Assembly (NCBI RefSeq): GCF_000426845.1 | Contig: NZ_AUGD01000006.1 | Location: forward strand, 62,001-126,000 | From: Bradyrhizobium sp. in8p8 | GTDB lineage: Bacteria; Pseudomonadota; Alphaproteobacteria; Rhizobiales; Xanthobacteraceae | Length of the DNA stretch: 64,000 bases | Reading direction: 5' to 3' | Translations under genes and position numbers: made by a program | Notes under the pieces: generated by a model | Seen by the model: the letters and a program-made list of their open reading frames with translations, nothing else | What the model was told of the DNA's origin: nothing | Database searches by the model: none | Shown here: piece by piece, positions 35,411 through 43,180 of the stretch | Numbering within the stretch: the stretch's first letter is position 1 | Layout of the letters: every line of letters starts with the position of its first letter

Positions 35411-36391
35411 CTATGCCCCTGCCCGCGCCTTGCGGGCCGCGGTCTGCTGCAGCGCCCAACGTGCATTCTTGCGCACATCAGGATCCGGATCATCGGCAAT
35501 GACGGCCAGGAACGCTTCCCCATCGGGATGGGCTATCTCGCCGAGTGCGGCGGCCGCCTCCTTGCGCAGGTTCGCCTGTTCGTGGTTGACGGAATTGCCG
35601 ATCGGGCGCACCGCACGCTCGACCTTCATCTTGCCGAGACTGCGGATCGCCTTCAATCGTACCTGCCAGAACTCGTCGCCGAGCGAGCCGATGAGTTGAT
35701 CCGCGGCCAGCGAGCCGTTGGCGTTGAGGCCCAGCGTCTCCGCGGCCATTTCGCGCACCATCCAGTCCGAGTCCTTCAGCGCGCGCGTGATCGTCTCCGC
35801 CGCGGGCTTCATGTGCGAGAACGCCAACGCGCTGACCGCCGCGCGGCGGACATGGGCATCGGGATCGTTGATCAGCGCGGTCAGCGCCGGGATCGATTCT
35901 TCGAGCTTGAGGAACCCGATCACGCCGATCGCCTGCACGCGCACGGCGGCATCGGAATCCTGGAGTGCTTCCAGCGCCGGCTTCAATGTGTCCTTGCAGC
36001 GCAATTCCTTCAAAGCACGCAGCGCGCCCATGCGAACGAAGGCGTGGGCGTGCTTGACCAGGGGCAGGATGATCTCGGCGCAGGCAGGATCCTTGAACTC
36101 GGCCATGCTGTCAGCCGCAGCCGCTGCGACGATCCTCTCAGGATCGACCAGCAACTTCACCAGCGCCGCCGCAGCCTCCGGTCCATCGAACTCGCCGAGC
36201 GCCATCGCGACCTGCTGGCGCACGCCGGCATCGGGGTCAGACACCATGTTGGCGAGATGCGCGACGGCCGCAGGATCGCCGGAATGGCCGAGCGCGATGA
36301 TGGCGACGCGGCGCTCGGCGGGATCGGCGGCCTGCAGCCGCTCGTCGGCGTCTTCGAGATCGTCATAGGATTCGAACGGGCTCGACATCAT
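35411..36391 (-). CDS. HEAT-repeat protein of the AprA/B-like redox cluster
   Basis: A 326-residue protein consisting almost wholly of short alpha-helical repeats of about 31 residues (for example RRVAIIALGHSGDPAAV, VRQQVAMALGEFD, VRRAAVSALAFSH, VRKNARWALQQTA), i.e. PBS-lyase-type HEAT repeats, roughly nine copies. No signal peptide or catalytic motif. The ATG at 36391 overlaps the stop of the ferredoxin gene, so the two are tightly coupled. HEAT proteins of this kind often serve as scaffolds or maturation factors; here the probable partner is the ferredoxin/flavoprotein pair encoded upstream (inference). Confidence 0.85.
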   Translation of the reverse strand: MMSSPFESYDDLEDADERLQAADPAERRVAIIALGHSGDPAAVAHLANMVSDPDAGVRQQVAMALGEFDGPEAAAALVKLLVDPERIVAAAAADSMAEFKDPACAEIILPLVKHAHAFVRMGALRALKELRCKDTLKPALEALQDSDAAVRVQAIGVIGFLKLEESIPALTALINDPDAHVRRAAVSALAFSHMKPAAETITRALKDSDWMVREMAAETLGLNANGSLAADQLIGSLGDEFWQVRLKAIRSLGKMKVERAVRPIGNSVNHEQANLRKEAAAALGEIAHPDGEAFLAVIADDPDPDVRKNARWALQQTAARKARAGA

Positions 36392-36624
36392 CACCTCAAC
36401 AGATAGGGAATGTTGACGGTAACGGCGCCGGTCGGGCAGTCTGCTTCGCAGGGCATGCAGTACCAGCATTCGTCATAGGCCATGTAGGCCTTCTTGGTCA
36501 TGTCGCTGATGCGCAGCACGTCGAGCGGACAGACATCGACGCACACGGTGCAGCCCTTGTCGGCGATGCATTTCGCGTCGTCGACGACCACCGGGACAGA
36601 TGTCTGATAGGACGCGAGAGGCAT
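36391..36624 (-). CDS. 2x[4Fe-4S] ferredoxin, AprB-like
   Basis: A 77-residue ferredoxin with two cluster motifs: CIADKGCTVCVDVCP in the first half and CWYCMPCEADCP in the second. The first motif has an insertion between the first two Cys, and the CW-C--C---CP second motif resembles the ferredoxin domain of adenylylsulfate reductase beta subunit (AprB), but the long C-terminal tail of AprB is absent. It follows the flavoprotein gene by 33 bp. It should pass electrons to or from the flavoprotein FAD. Confidence 0.88.
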   Translation of the reverse strand: MPLASYQTSVPVVVDDAKCIADKGCTVCVDVCPLDVLRISDMTKKAYMAYDECWYCMPCEADCPTGAVTVNIPYLLR

Positions 36625-36656
36625 TTCGATGTCTCCTGTTTCTGTGTTCTGGCGGA

Positions 36657-38402
36657 TCAGGCGGAGGCGCGGATGCGCTGCTTGTCGTAGAGGTCTTTCT
36701 CGTCGTCCGCGATAGGGACGACATAAGGCTCGACGGCACGTTTCTCGCTGGTCATCTTGCCGTCACGCTTGCTCAGCAGCGTGTGGCAGAACCAGTTCTC
36801 GTTGTCCTTCTCCGGAAAATCCGTGCGCCAGTGATAGAGGCCCCAGCGGCTCTCCTCGCGGTAAAGCGAGGCGTGCGCGGCCATGTCGGCGCAGTCCATG
36901 ATCGACTGAACTTCGAGGGCGCGGAGCAGTTCGTGCGCGTTGCGCGCGATCATGCGCTCCTGCATGTCCTCGCGTGCTTCGGCCAGACGCCGCATGCCGA
37001 GCTCGTATTTGCGCGTGACCTTCGGCGGCTGCAGATAGTCGTTGACGAGGCGCCGGGTCTTGTACTCGATCTGATTGGGCGGAATGCCGTCCTCGCGCCT
37101 GGTCGGCGCCATCACGCGGTCGCGCTCCATCGCGACATCGGTCGCGTCGAACTCCGCGAAATCGTGGCTATCGGCGAACTCCATGGCATCGACGCCGGCG
37201 ACCGCCCCGTTGGTGAAGGCGCCCAGCATGTAGTTGTGCGGCACGCTGGCCATGTCGCCGGCGGCATATAAACCCGGCACGGTGGTGCGCGCATTATCGT
37301 CGACGAACACGCCCGAGGCGCTGTGGCCGGAGCAGAAGCCGATCTCGGAGATGTGCATCTCGATCGATTCGCTGCGGTAATCGACTCCGCGCCCCTGCTG
37401 GAACAGCCCGCGCGTCGGACGCTCCACCTTGTGCAGCGTGGATTCGATCTCGGAGATGGTGTCGGGGTGGAGGTGCTTGAGCTGGAGGAACACGGGGCCC
37501 TTGCCGGACAGGAGCTCGTTGTAGAACTCGAGCATCATCTGACCGGACCAATAGTCGCACTCGATGAAGCGCGATCCCTCGTTGTTCGCCGTGTAGGCGC
37601 CGAACGGGCCGGCGACATAGGCGCAGGCCGGACCGTTATAGTCCTTGATCAGCGGATTGATCTGAAAGCATTCGAGATTCGCGAGCGCGGCGCCGGCATG
37701 ATAGGCCATGGCGTAGCCATCGCCGGAATTGGCCGCGTTCTCATAGGTGCCGAACATGTAGCCGGAGGTCGGCAGGCCCAGGCGGCCGGCGGCGCCCATG
37801 CAGAGGATCACGGCCTTGGCCTTGATGACGAGCATCTCGGCAGTGCGGGTATTGACACTGACCGCCCCTGCGATGCGGCCATCGGCAGACTTCAGGAGCC
37901 GCGTCGCCATGTAGCGGTTGGAGATCAGGATGCGGGCGCGGCGGAGCTGGCGATACAACGCCTTCTTCACGGTTTCGCCGTTCGGCATCGGCAGCACGTA
38001 GGTCCCGATGTGGTGCACCTTTTTGACGGCATAGTCGCCGTTCTCGTTCTTCAGGAAGCGAATGCCGAAGCTATCGAGCTCCTCGATGATCTTGTAGCAA
38101 TTCTGCGCGTATTTGTAGACCGCCTTCTGATCGACGATACCGTCGTTGGCGATGGTGATTTCCTTGGTGTACTGCTCCGGCGTCGCATAGCCGGGAATGA
38201 CGGCGTTGTTCAGCCCGTCCATCCCCATCGAGATCGCGCCGGAGCGCTTGACGTTGGCTTTTTCGAGCAGGACGACATTGGCCTTCGGGTTCTTCAGCTT
38301 CGCCTTCAGCGCCGCCATCGGGCCGGCCGTGCCGCCGCCGATGACCAGCACGTCGCAGGAAACCTCGGAAAGTCCGTCGACGATCTCATCTAGTGCCATC
38401 AC
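36657..38402 (-). CDS. AprA/fumarate reductase-like FAD flavoprotein
   Basis: A 581-residue member of the succinate dehydrogenase/fumarate reductase/AprA flavoprotein superfamily. The FAD Rossmann motif is DVLVIGGGTAGPMAAL near residue 17, then LEKANVKRSGAIS, and a C-terminal FAD segment GLYAAGDMASVPH. The middle reads ANLECFQINPLIKDYNGP, which resembles the AprA substrate region (KDGYGP) more than SdhA (MEFVQFHPT). No His-flavin motif typical of SdhA is seen. It is encoded with an AprB-like ferredoxin, so the natural comparison is dissimilatory APS reductase, but classical Apr neighbours (sat, dsr, qmo) are absent. The substrate is unknown. Confidence 0.82.
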   Translation of the reverse strand: MMALDEIVDGLSEVSCDVLVIGGGTAGPMAALKAKLKNPKANVVLLEKANVKRSGAISMGMDGLNNAVIPGYATPEQYTKEITIANDGIVDQKAVYKYAQNCYKIIEELDSFGIRFLKNENGDYAVKKVHHIGTYVLPMPNGETVKKALYRQLRRARILISNRYMATRLLKSADGRIAGAVSVNTRTAEMLVIKAKAVILCMGAAGRLGLPTSGYMFGTYENAANSGDGYAMAYHAGAALANLECFQINPLIKDYNGPACAYVAGPFGAYTANNEGSRFIECDYWSGQMMLEFYNELLSGKGPVFLQLKHLHPDTISEIESTLHKVERPTRGLFQQGRGVDYRSESIEMHISEIGFCSGHSASGVFVDDNARTTVPGLYAAGDMASVPHNYMLGAFTNGAVAGVDAMEFADSHDFAEFDATDVAMERDRVMAPTRREDGIPPNQIEYKTRRLVNDYLQPPKVTRKYELGMRRLAEAREDMQERMIARNAHELLRALEVQSIMDCADMAAHASLYREESRWGLYHWRTDFPEKDNENWFCHTLLSKRDGKMTSEKRAVEPYVVPIADDEKDLYDKQRIRASA

Positions 38403-38456
38403 TTGCTCCTGGTTCGCCGATAGCCGGCGCCTTTGCGTCAGATTTGTTCAGGGAGC

Positions 38457-38486
38457 TTCCCGGCGATAGCAATTAGTTGTCGCCGG
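38457..38486. promoter_or_regulatory. Cluster motif copy 1, upstream of the flavoprotein gene
   Basis: TTCCCGG (38457-38463) is followed by CAATTAGTTG (38470-38479). The whole is framed by a perfect inverted repeat CCGGCGA / TCGCCGG (38460-38466 and 38480-38486). It sits about 60-85 bp upstream of the flavoprotein start, in the 99-bp gap to the reductase gene. One of four related sites in this cluster. Confidence 0.55.
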
Positions 38487-38501
38487 AACGCGATTTGCGC
38501 C

Positions 38502-39275
38502 TCAGCGTTCGACGAAAGCCTTCTCGATCACGAAATGGCCGGGCTGGCTGTGGTTGCCCTCGACGAAGCCGCGTGCGGAGAACATCGCGTGGAGTTCCTC
38601 GAGCATTGCGGGGCTGCCGCAAAGCATGATGCGGTCGGCCTCAATATCGAGGCCGGACTGCCCGATGTCGTCAAAAACCTGATTCGAGGCGATCAGATCG
38701 GTGATCCGGCCGCGGTTCCGGAACGGCTCGCGGGTGACGGTCGGGTAATAGACCAGCTTGTCGCGGATCAGGGGGCCGAAGAATTCGTGGTTGCGCAAGC
38801 CGTCGACGACGTGCTCGCCATAGGCGAGCTCGGAGACCTGGCGGCAACCATGTGCAAGCACGATGGTCTCGTAGTTCTCGTAGACGTCGGGGTCCTTGAT
38901 CAGGCTGGCGAAGGGCGCAAGCCCCGTGCCGGTCGAGAGCAGCAGCAGGCGTTTTCCCGGAATGAGATTGCCGGTGATCAACGTGCCGGTCGCCTTGCGG
39001 CCGACCAGGATGATGTCGCCTTCCCTGATCTTCTGCAGGCGCGAGGTCAGCGGGCCGTTCTGCACCTTGATCGAGAAGAACTCGAGCGCCTCCTCATGGT
39101 TGGCGCTGGCCATGCTGTAAGCCCGCATCAACGGCTTGCCCTCGATCTCGAGCCCGATCATGGCGAATTGACCGTTCTGGAACCGGAAGCCGGGATCTCG
39201 CGTCGCGGTGAAGCTGAATAAGGAGCCGGTCCAGTGTCTGACAGACAGAACCGTTTCCTTCTGAAATGCGCTCAT
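38502..39275 (-). CDS. fpr: Ferredoxin--NADP+ reductase
   Basis: A 257-residue bacterial-type FNR. FAD-binding RAYSMAS, NADP-binding STGTGLAPFASLIKDP and the C-terminal CGSPAMLEELHAMF are visible, with the subclass-I tail ending FVIEKAFVER. The start at 39275 has GGAGAG upstream; the open frame further up is through a regulatory region with two motif copies. It lies directly upstream of the flavoprotein gene on the same strand and probably supplies or drains electrons of the ferredoxin in this cluster. Confidence 0.92.
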   Translation of the reverse strand: MSAFQKETVLSVRHWTGSLFSFTATRDPGFRFQNGQFAMIGLEIEGKPLMRAYSMASANHEEALEFFSIKVQNGPLTSRLQKIREGDIILVGRKATGTLITGNLIPGKRLLLLSTGTGLAPFASLIKDPDVYENYETIVLAHGCRQVSELAYGEHVVDGLRNHEFFGPLIRDKLVYYPTVTREPFRNRGRITDLIASNQVFDDIGQSGLDIEADRIMLCGSPAMLEELHAMFSARGFVEGNHSQPGHFVIEKAFVER

Positions 39276-39344
39276 GATCTCTCCTTGCCATCGATGGCGC
39301 AGAAGGTTTCGGAGAGATGAGAGTCCGGCAACGCGGAAGTGGAG

Positions 39345-39363
39345 TTCCCGGTCGATTAGTTTC
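39345..39363. promoter_or_regulatory. Cluster motif copy 2, upstream of fpr
   Basis: TTCCCGG (39345-39351) is followed two bases later by CGATTAGTTTC (39353-39363). Located about 70-88 bp upstream of the fpr start on the minus strand, in the 195-bp divergent region to the DUF971 gene. Confidence 0.5.
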
Positions 39364-39410
39364 ACATTTCGTGAGCGCTCATCGGAGAGAAGGCACGCGA
39401 TCACGCCCGC

Positions 39411-39424
39411 CGGCAATTAGTTGC
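39411..39424. promoter_or_regulatory. Cluster motif copy 3, upstream of the DUF971 gene
   Basis: CGGCAATTAGTTGC with a GCAA-TTAG-TTGC dyad core at 39413-39424, 47 bp upstream of the DUF971 gene start. Preceded by CGCC rather than TTCCC. Together with copy 2 it lies in the shared divergent promoter region. Confidence 0.5.
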
Positions 39425-39470
39425 TGTTCGTACATGCCGCGACCGCCTAGAGAGAAGTCAGAGGTCCGTC

Positions 39471-39779
39471 ATGACAACGACATTGGTCGCGCCGACCGTA
39501 GCCGGCTATGAAGCCAGCACCGATCTCGCTTCGCTGCTCGTCCGCACCACGCAGGACGTTGCGCTGAGCATCGGCGCCGAAACACTCCGCATCTCCTGCA
39601 AATGCGCCCACTGCACCCGTGCACGCTTCGATGGCCGCTTCCCTGAAGCATTTCCCGGCATTGCCATCACCGAGATCGGCGACCTCGGCTACGGGCTGAA
39701 CATCTCGTTCTCGGATGGGCACAACCGGGGCATTTACCCGAAGCCGTATTTGCTGAGCTTGGCCGGGACTGCCGCATAA
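39471..39779 (+). CDS. DUF971 (GBBH-like N-terminal domain) protein
   Basis: A 102-residue protein consisting of one DUF971 domain: LRISCKCAHCTRA near residue 40, and the conserved GYGLNISFSDGHNRGIYPKPYL segment near the end. In gamma-butyrobetaine hydroxylase the domain forms a zinc-binding N-terminal part; as a free-standing protein its job is unclear, but it is often seen near Fe-S protein genes (recollection). The ATG at 39471 has AGAGGT upstream. Divergent to fpr. Confidence 0.85.
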   Translation: MTTTLVAPTVAGYEASTDLASLLVRTTQDVALSIGAETLRISCKCAHCTRARFDGRFPEAFPGIAITEIGDLGYGLNISFSDGHNRGIYPKPYLLSLAGTAA

Positions 39780-39845
39780 CCGGCATCGTTCTCACCGGGC
39801 ACCGAACGGCGCGCTCAGAATGACGCAGGGGGTCGGCAGGCCATC

Positions 39846-39861
39846 TGGCACGGACATTGCT
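39846..39861 (+). promoter_or_regulatory. Consensus sigma-54 (RpoN) promoter for the Crp/Fnr-type regulator
   Basis: TGGCACG-GACA-TTGCT matches the -24/-12 consensus TGGCACG-N4-TTGCW at every position, with GG and GC ten bases apart. It lies 37 bp upstream of the ATG of the Crp/Fnr-type gene, with GGAGG as ribosome site between. An expected transcription start is near 39872. Confidence 0.75.
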
Positions 39862-39869
39862 CCTCTTTA

Positions 39870-39886
39870 GAACGATTTGAACGTTC
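39870..39886. promoter_or_regulatory. Inverted repeat at the transcription start of the Crp/Fnr-type gene
   Basis: GAACG-ATTTGAA-CGTTC is a 5-bp inverted repeat placed where the sigma-54 transcript would begin, 12 bp before the start codon. It could be an autorepression site; short arms make this weak. Confidence 0.3.
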
Positions 39887-39898
39887 CGGAGGCAGACG

Positions 39899-40672
39899 AT
39901 GTTGCAGGCGGCGAATGCGGTTCGCGGGACCGTTCCCGGAGCGGTGCGGCCCACCGGCAGTTCGTCGCTGCTGCTGACCGAGAACCAGCAATGGATCGGC
40001 GGCCCGCCGCCGCTCATGGACAAGCTCTCTCCGCGTGAGCGCGAGCTGGTGCTGAAGCAGGGCCGTCGCAAGGTGCTCAATCGCGGCCAGACTCTGTTCA
40101 GCCAGGGCGGCAAGCATGACGGCATCTGGCTGATCGAGAGCGGCCGCATCCGGGTGTTCTACACGTCCCCGCTTGGGCGCGAGATCACGCTGGCTTACTG
40201 GCACGCCGGCAATTTCGTCGGCGGGCCCGAAGTGTTCGAAGGCACCATGCATCAATGGTCCGGCGTGGCATCCAGCAATTGCAGCGTTGTGCACCTACCG
40301 GGAAAGGAGCTGAGGTCCCTTGCCGCGGAGATCCCGAATCTCGCGATCGGCCTCATCGAAGGCCTCACTTTCAAGGGCAAGTGCTATTCTGCGCTGGCAC
40401 AAATGCTGGGAACGCGCTCGATCACGCAGCGTCTTGCGCACCTCCTGCTGCATCTCGTCGAGCTCTACGGTGTCGAGGATGCCGACGGCACCGTGATCGC
40501 TGCAGCCTTTACTCATGCCGATATTGCCCACATGGTCGGCGCCACCCGGCAGTGGGTCACGATCAGCCTGAAGCGCATGCAGGAGAAGGGAATCGTGCTG
40601 ACCAAGCGGTCGCAGATCGTGATCTGCCGGACCGACGTGCTGGAAGAGATGCGCGGTCACGCAGCTGACTAG
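39899..40672 (+). CDS. Crp/Fnr-family transcriptional regulator of the redox cluster
   Basis: A 257-residue regulator. The cyclic-nucleotide-like sensor domain covers about residues 45-165 (GIWLIESGRIRVFY, YWHAGNFVGGPEVFEG), then a dimer helix and a winged HTH (ITQRLAHLLLHL, then ADIAHMVGATRQWVTISLKRM). There is no N-terminal Cys set for an Fnr Fe-S cluster. The recognition helix has TRQWVTI where Crp/Fnr proteins normally have RETVGR or VETISR, losing the conserved Glu and second Arg that read TGTGA/TTGAT half-sites, so its operator is probably not standard. Likely controller of the neighbouring redox and transport genes. Confidence 0.87.
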   Translation: MLQAANAVRGTVPGAVRPTGSSSLLLTENQQWIGGPPPLMDKLSPRERELVLKQGRRKVLNRGQTLFSQGGKHDGIWLIESGRIRVFYTSPLGREITLAYWHAGNFVGGPEVFEGTMHQWSGVASSNCSVVHLPGKELRSLAAEIPNLAIGLIEGLTFKGKCYSALAQMLGTRSITQRLAHLLLHLVELYGVEDADGTVIAAAFTHADIAHMVGATRQWVTISLKRMQEKGIVLTKRSQIVICRTDVLEEMRGHAAD

Positions 40673-40750
40673 ACGAATTTGCAGCCAGGGCCGGTGCACA
40701 GGCAAGCGGCTTTATAGTGCAGGACTGCCCAAGGAGTATGCAATCAGAGT

Positions 40751-40767
40751 TTCCCGGCAACTAATCG
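40751..40767. promoter_or_regulatory. Cluster motif copy 4, upstream of the binding-protein gene
   Basis: TTCCCGG (40751-40757) is followed directly by CAACTAATCG (40758-40767), the reverse complement of CGATTAGTTG. It lies about 75-100 bp upstream of the ABC binding-protein start in the 181-bp gap after the regulator gene. Confidence 0.52.
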
Positions 40768-40853
40768 ACTGCAACGGCCACTCCGGATTTGCCCTGCCCG
40801 CGCCCTCACCCAATCATGGCAACCACAGCACATCCAACCGAATGAGGATGAGA

Positions 40854-42275
40854 ATGGTCCGCCGTCTTCCCACGCTCTCGATCGCGATGTCGGTGACGTC
40901 GCTGGCGCTAATCGTCACACAGCCGGTGTCGGCGGAAACGATCACACTCGGCATCGGAACGCAGGACACCACGACAAACACGGTCACCGCCGGCGTCGTC
41001 ATCCGCCAGTTGCGTCTCCTCGAGAAATATCTGCCGAAAGATGGCAGGTATGCCAACATCAAGTTCGAGCTGGAGTGGCAGAATTTCACCTCAGGCCCGC
41101 CCGTCACCAATGCGATGATGGCGAACAAGCTGCAGATCGGCATGATGGGCGACTATCCGCTGATCGTGAACGGCTTCACCTTCGAGAGCAACCCCGAGAG
41201 CAAGAGCCGGCTGGTCGGCATCGCCGCCTACAGCCTCTCCGGCTCCGGCAACGGTCTCGTCGTTCACAAGGACTCGCCCTACTACGATCTCGCCGATCTC
41301 AAAGGCAAGCTCGTCAGCGTCCCCTTCGGCTCCGCCGCGCATGGCATGGTCCTCAAAGCGATGCAGGACCGGGGCTATCCCGCTGACTTCTTCCAGCTGG
41401 TCAGCCAGAGTCCCGAGGTCGGATCCACAAATCTCCAGGAGAAGAAGATCGACGGGCATGCCGACTTCGTCCCCTTCGCCGAGCTGCTGCCGTTCCGCGG
41501 CTTCGCGCGAAAGATCTTCGACGGAGTCGAGACGAACTTGCCGACCTTCCACGGCATCGTCGTCCGCACCGATTTCGCCGAGAAGTATCCTGAGGTCGTC
41601 GTCGCCTACTTCAAGGCGCTGATCGCCGCCAATCAGTGGCTGCGCGACAATCCCAAGCTCGCCGCCGAGAAGATTCAGGAATGGACCGGCATCAATAAGG
41701 AAGTCGTCTACATCTTCCTCGGTCCCAGCGGCAACATGACCACCGATCCCACGGTCAAGCCAGCGTTGATCGATGCCGCGACGACCGACGTCAAGGTTCT
41801 GCAGAATCTCGGCCGCATGAAGGAGTTCGATCCGAAGAAGTGGGTCGACGACAGCTACATCCGCAAGGCCTATGCCGAGATGAAGCTCGACTACGACGCG
41901 CAGCTCGCGAGCACGAAGAACTATGAAATCTCGGGCGAAGACGCCTTCTGCAAGAAGCCCATCGCCGATCCGCGCAAGGCCGGCGAAGTCTGGGTCGATG
42001 ACGCCGGCATCATGCCCTTCTCGTCCGCCACCTGCACACTCGGCGCCTATGCCGACTACAAGGCCAAGGGCAAGAAGATCAACGTGGCCTACGTGTTCGA
42101 TACCACCCGCGGGATCAAGCTGTTCGCCGATCAGGCCTTCTTCGCCGTGGGCAGCGGCGAAGTCGCACCATTCCTGCTGAAGAAGGATGCCGAGGCCTAC
42201 GCGGCGAAGATCAGCGGCAAGGTGCTCGGCTTCGACGATGCGGTGAAAGCGTCGGTCGGCGGAGGCAAGACGTGA
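40854..42275 (+). CDS. NitT/TauT-type ABC binding protein with C-terminal NosL-like domain
   Basis: A 473-residue exported protein (signal ending QPVSAE). The first 330 or so residues are a NitT/TauT binding protein (TITLGIGTQDTTTN, DLADLKGKLVSVPFGSAAHGM). The last 100 residues are extra: FSSATCTLGAYADYK, then KLFADQAFFAVGSGEVAPFLLKKDAEAYAAK, GKVLGFDDAV, a pattern like the C-terminal half of NosL. The copper-binding CGM motif of NosL is missing. GAGG six bases before the third in-frame ATG (40854) favours that start over 40842. It overlaps the permease GTG. Ligand unknown. Confidence 0.82.
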   Translation: MVRRLPTLSIAMSVTSLALIVTQPVSAETITLGIGTQDTTTNTVTAGVVIRQLRLLEKYLPKDGRYANIKFELEWQNFTSGPPVTNAMMANKLQIGMMGDYPLIVNGFTFESNPESKSRLVGIAAYSLSGSGNGLVVHKDSPYYDLADLKGKLVSVPFGSAAHGMVLKAMQDRGYPADFFQLVSQSPEVGSTNLQEKKIDGHADFVPFAELLPFRGFARKIFDGVETNLPTFHGIVVRTDFAEKYPEVVVAYFKALIAANQWLRDNPKLAAEKIQEWTGINKEVVYIFLGPSGNMTTDPTVKPALIDAATTDVKVLQNLGRMKEFDPKKWVDDSYIRKAYAEMKLDYDAQLASTKNYEISGEDAFCKKPIADPRKAGEVWVDDAGIMPFSSATCTLGAYADYKAKGKKINVAYVFDTTRGIKLFADQAFFAVGSGEVAPFLLKKDAEAYAAKISGKVLGFDDAVKASVGGGKT

Positions 42276-43180
42276 GCAGCCCCGCCCTCGTCAGACATCC
42301 CGAGGACGGCATGCCGGCAACGTCCATTGCAGAGGCGGGCCCTGTGCCCGCCGTCTCGCCAGCCGCAGCACCGCCCTCCTTCGGCACGCTCGTCCTACGC
42401 TGGTACCGCCTGAACCAGGGCCGGTTGCGCGCGACCGCGATCGGCGTCATCTCGCTGCTCGCGTTCCTCCTGGTCTGGCACCTGCTCACGACCTATCGCG
42501 TCGTATTCTTCGTGCGCTTCACCAATGTGCCCTCGCCGCTCGCGGTTTATGCGAGCTTCACCAAGGCGATCCACGACCCCAAATTCCTGATGCATGTGCT
42601 GCTCAGCTGCCGCCGCATCTTCATCGGCTTCTCGCTCGCCGCCATCGTCGGGGTGCCGCTCGGCCTGATCATGGGACGCTTCAAGCTGGTGCACGAGCTG
42701 GTCTTCCCGGTGGCGGAGGTGCTGCGGCCGATCCCGGCGATCGCCTGGGTGCCGATGGCGATCATGCTGTGGCCGACCAACGAGCAGAGCATCGTCTACA
42801 TCACGTTCCTCGGCTCGTTCTTTCCGATCCTGGTCAACACGCTCCACGGCATGTCGCTGGTCGATCCGGTGCTGGTGCGTGCCGCGCAGTGTCTCGGCGC
42901 GCGCGAGCGCTCGATCTTCCGCGAAGTGTACTTTCCGGCCTCGCTGCCGCACATCTTCACCGGCCTCACTGTCGGCATGGGCGTCGCATGGGTGTCGCTG
43001 ATCGCGGCCGAGATGATCTCGGGCCAGTACGGCATCGGCTATTTCACCTGGGAAGCATATTCGCTGGTTCAATATGCCGATATCGCGCTCGGCATGATCG
43101 CAATCGGGGTGCTCGGCCTTGGATCGAGCCTGCTGATCCGCGGCGCGGGACAATTGGTGATGCCATGGAGATCGACATGA
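42272..43180 (+). CDS. ABC transporter permease, NitT/TauT family
   Basis: A 302-residue permease with about six helices after a 45-residue Pro/Ala-rich cytoplasmic N-terminus. The EAA loop reads RAAQCLGARERSIFREVYFPASLP. Starts at GTG 42272 overlapping the binding-protein stop (GTGA). Longest homologues are sulfonate/nitrate/taurine permeases. Part of the three-gene importer in the redox cluster. Confidence 0.9.
   Translation: MSSPALVRHPEDGMPATSIAEAGPVPAVSPAAAPPSFGTLVLRWYRLNQGRLRATAIGVISLLAFLLVWHLLTTYRVVFFVRFTNVPSPLAVYASFTKAIHDPKFLMHVLLSCRRIFIGFSLAAIVGVPLGLIMGRFKLVHELVFPVAEVLRPIPAIAWVPMAIMLWPTNEQSIVYITFLGSFFPILVNTLHGMSLVDPVLVRAAQCLGARERSIFREVYFPASLPHIFTGLTVGMGVAWVSLIAAEMISGQYGIGYFTWEAYSLVQYADIALGMIAIGVLGLGSSLLIRGAGQLVMPWRST

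Noticed and set aside
36657..38402. Calling the flavoprotein a succinate dehydrogenase (SdhA)
   Set aside because: Lacks the SdhA-type substrate motif and sdhB/C/D neighbours; the partner is a small two-cluster ferredoxin, as in AprAB-like pairs.
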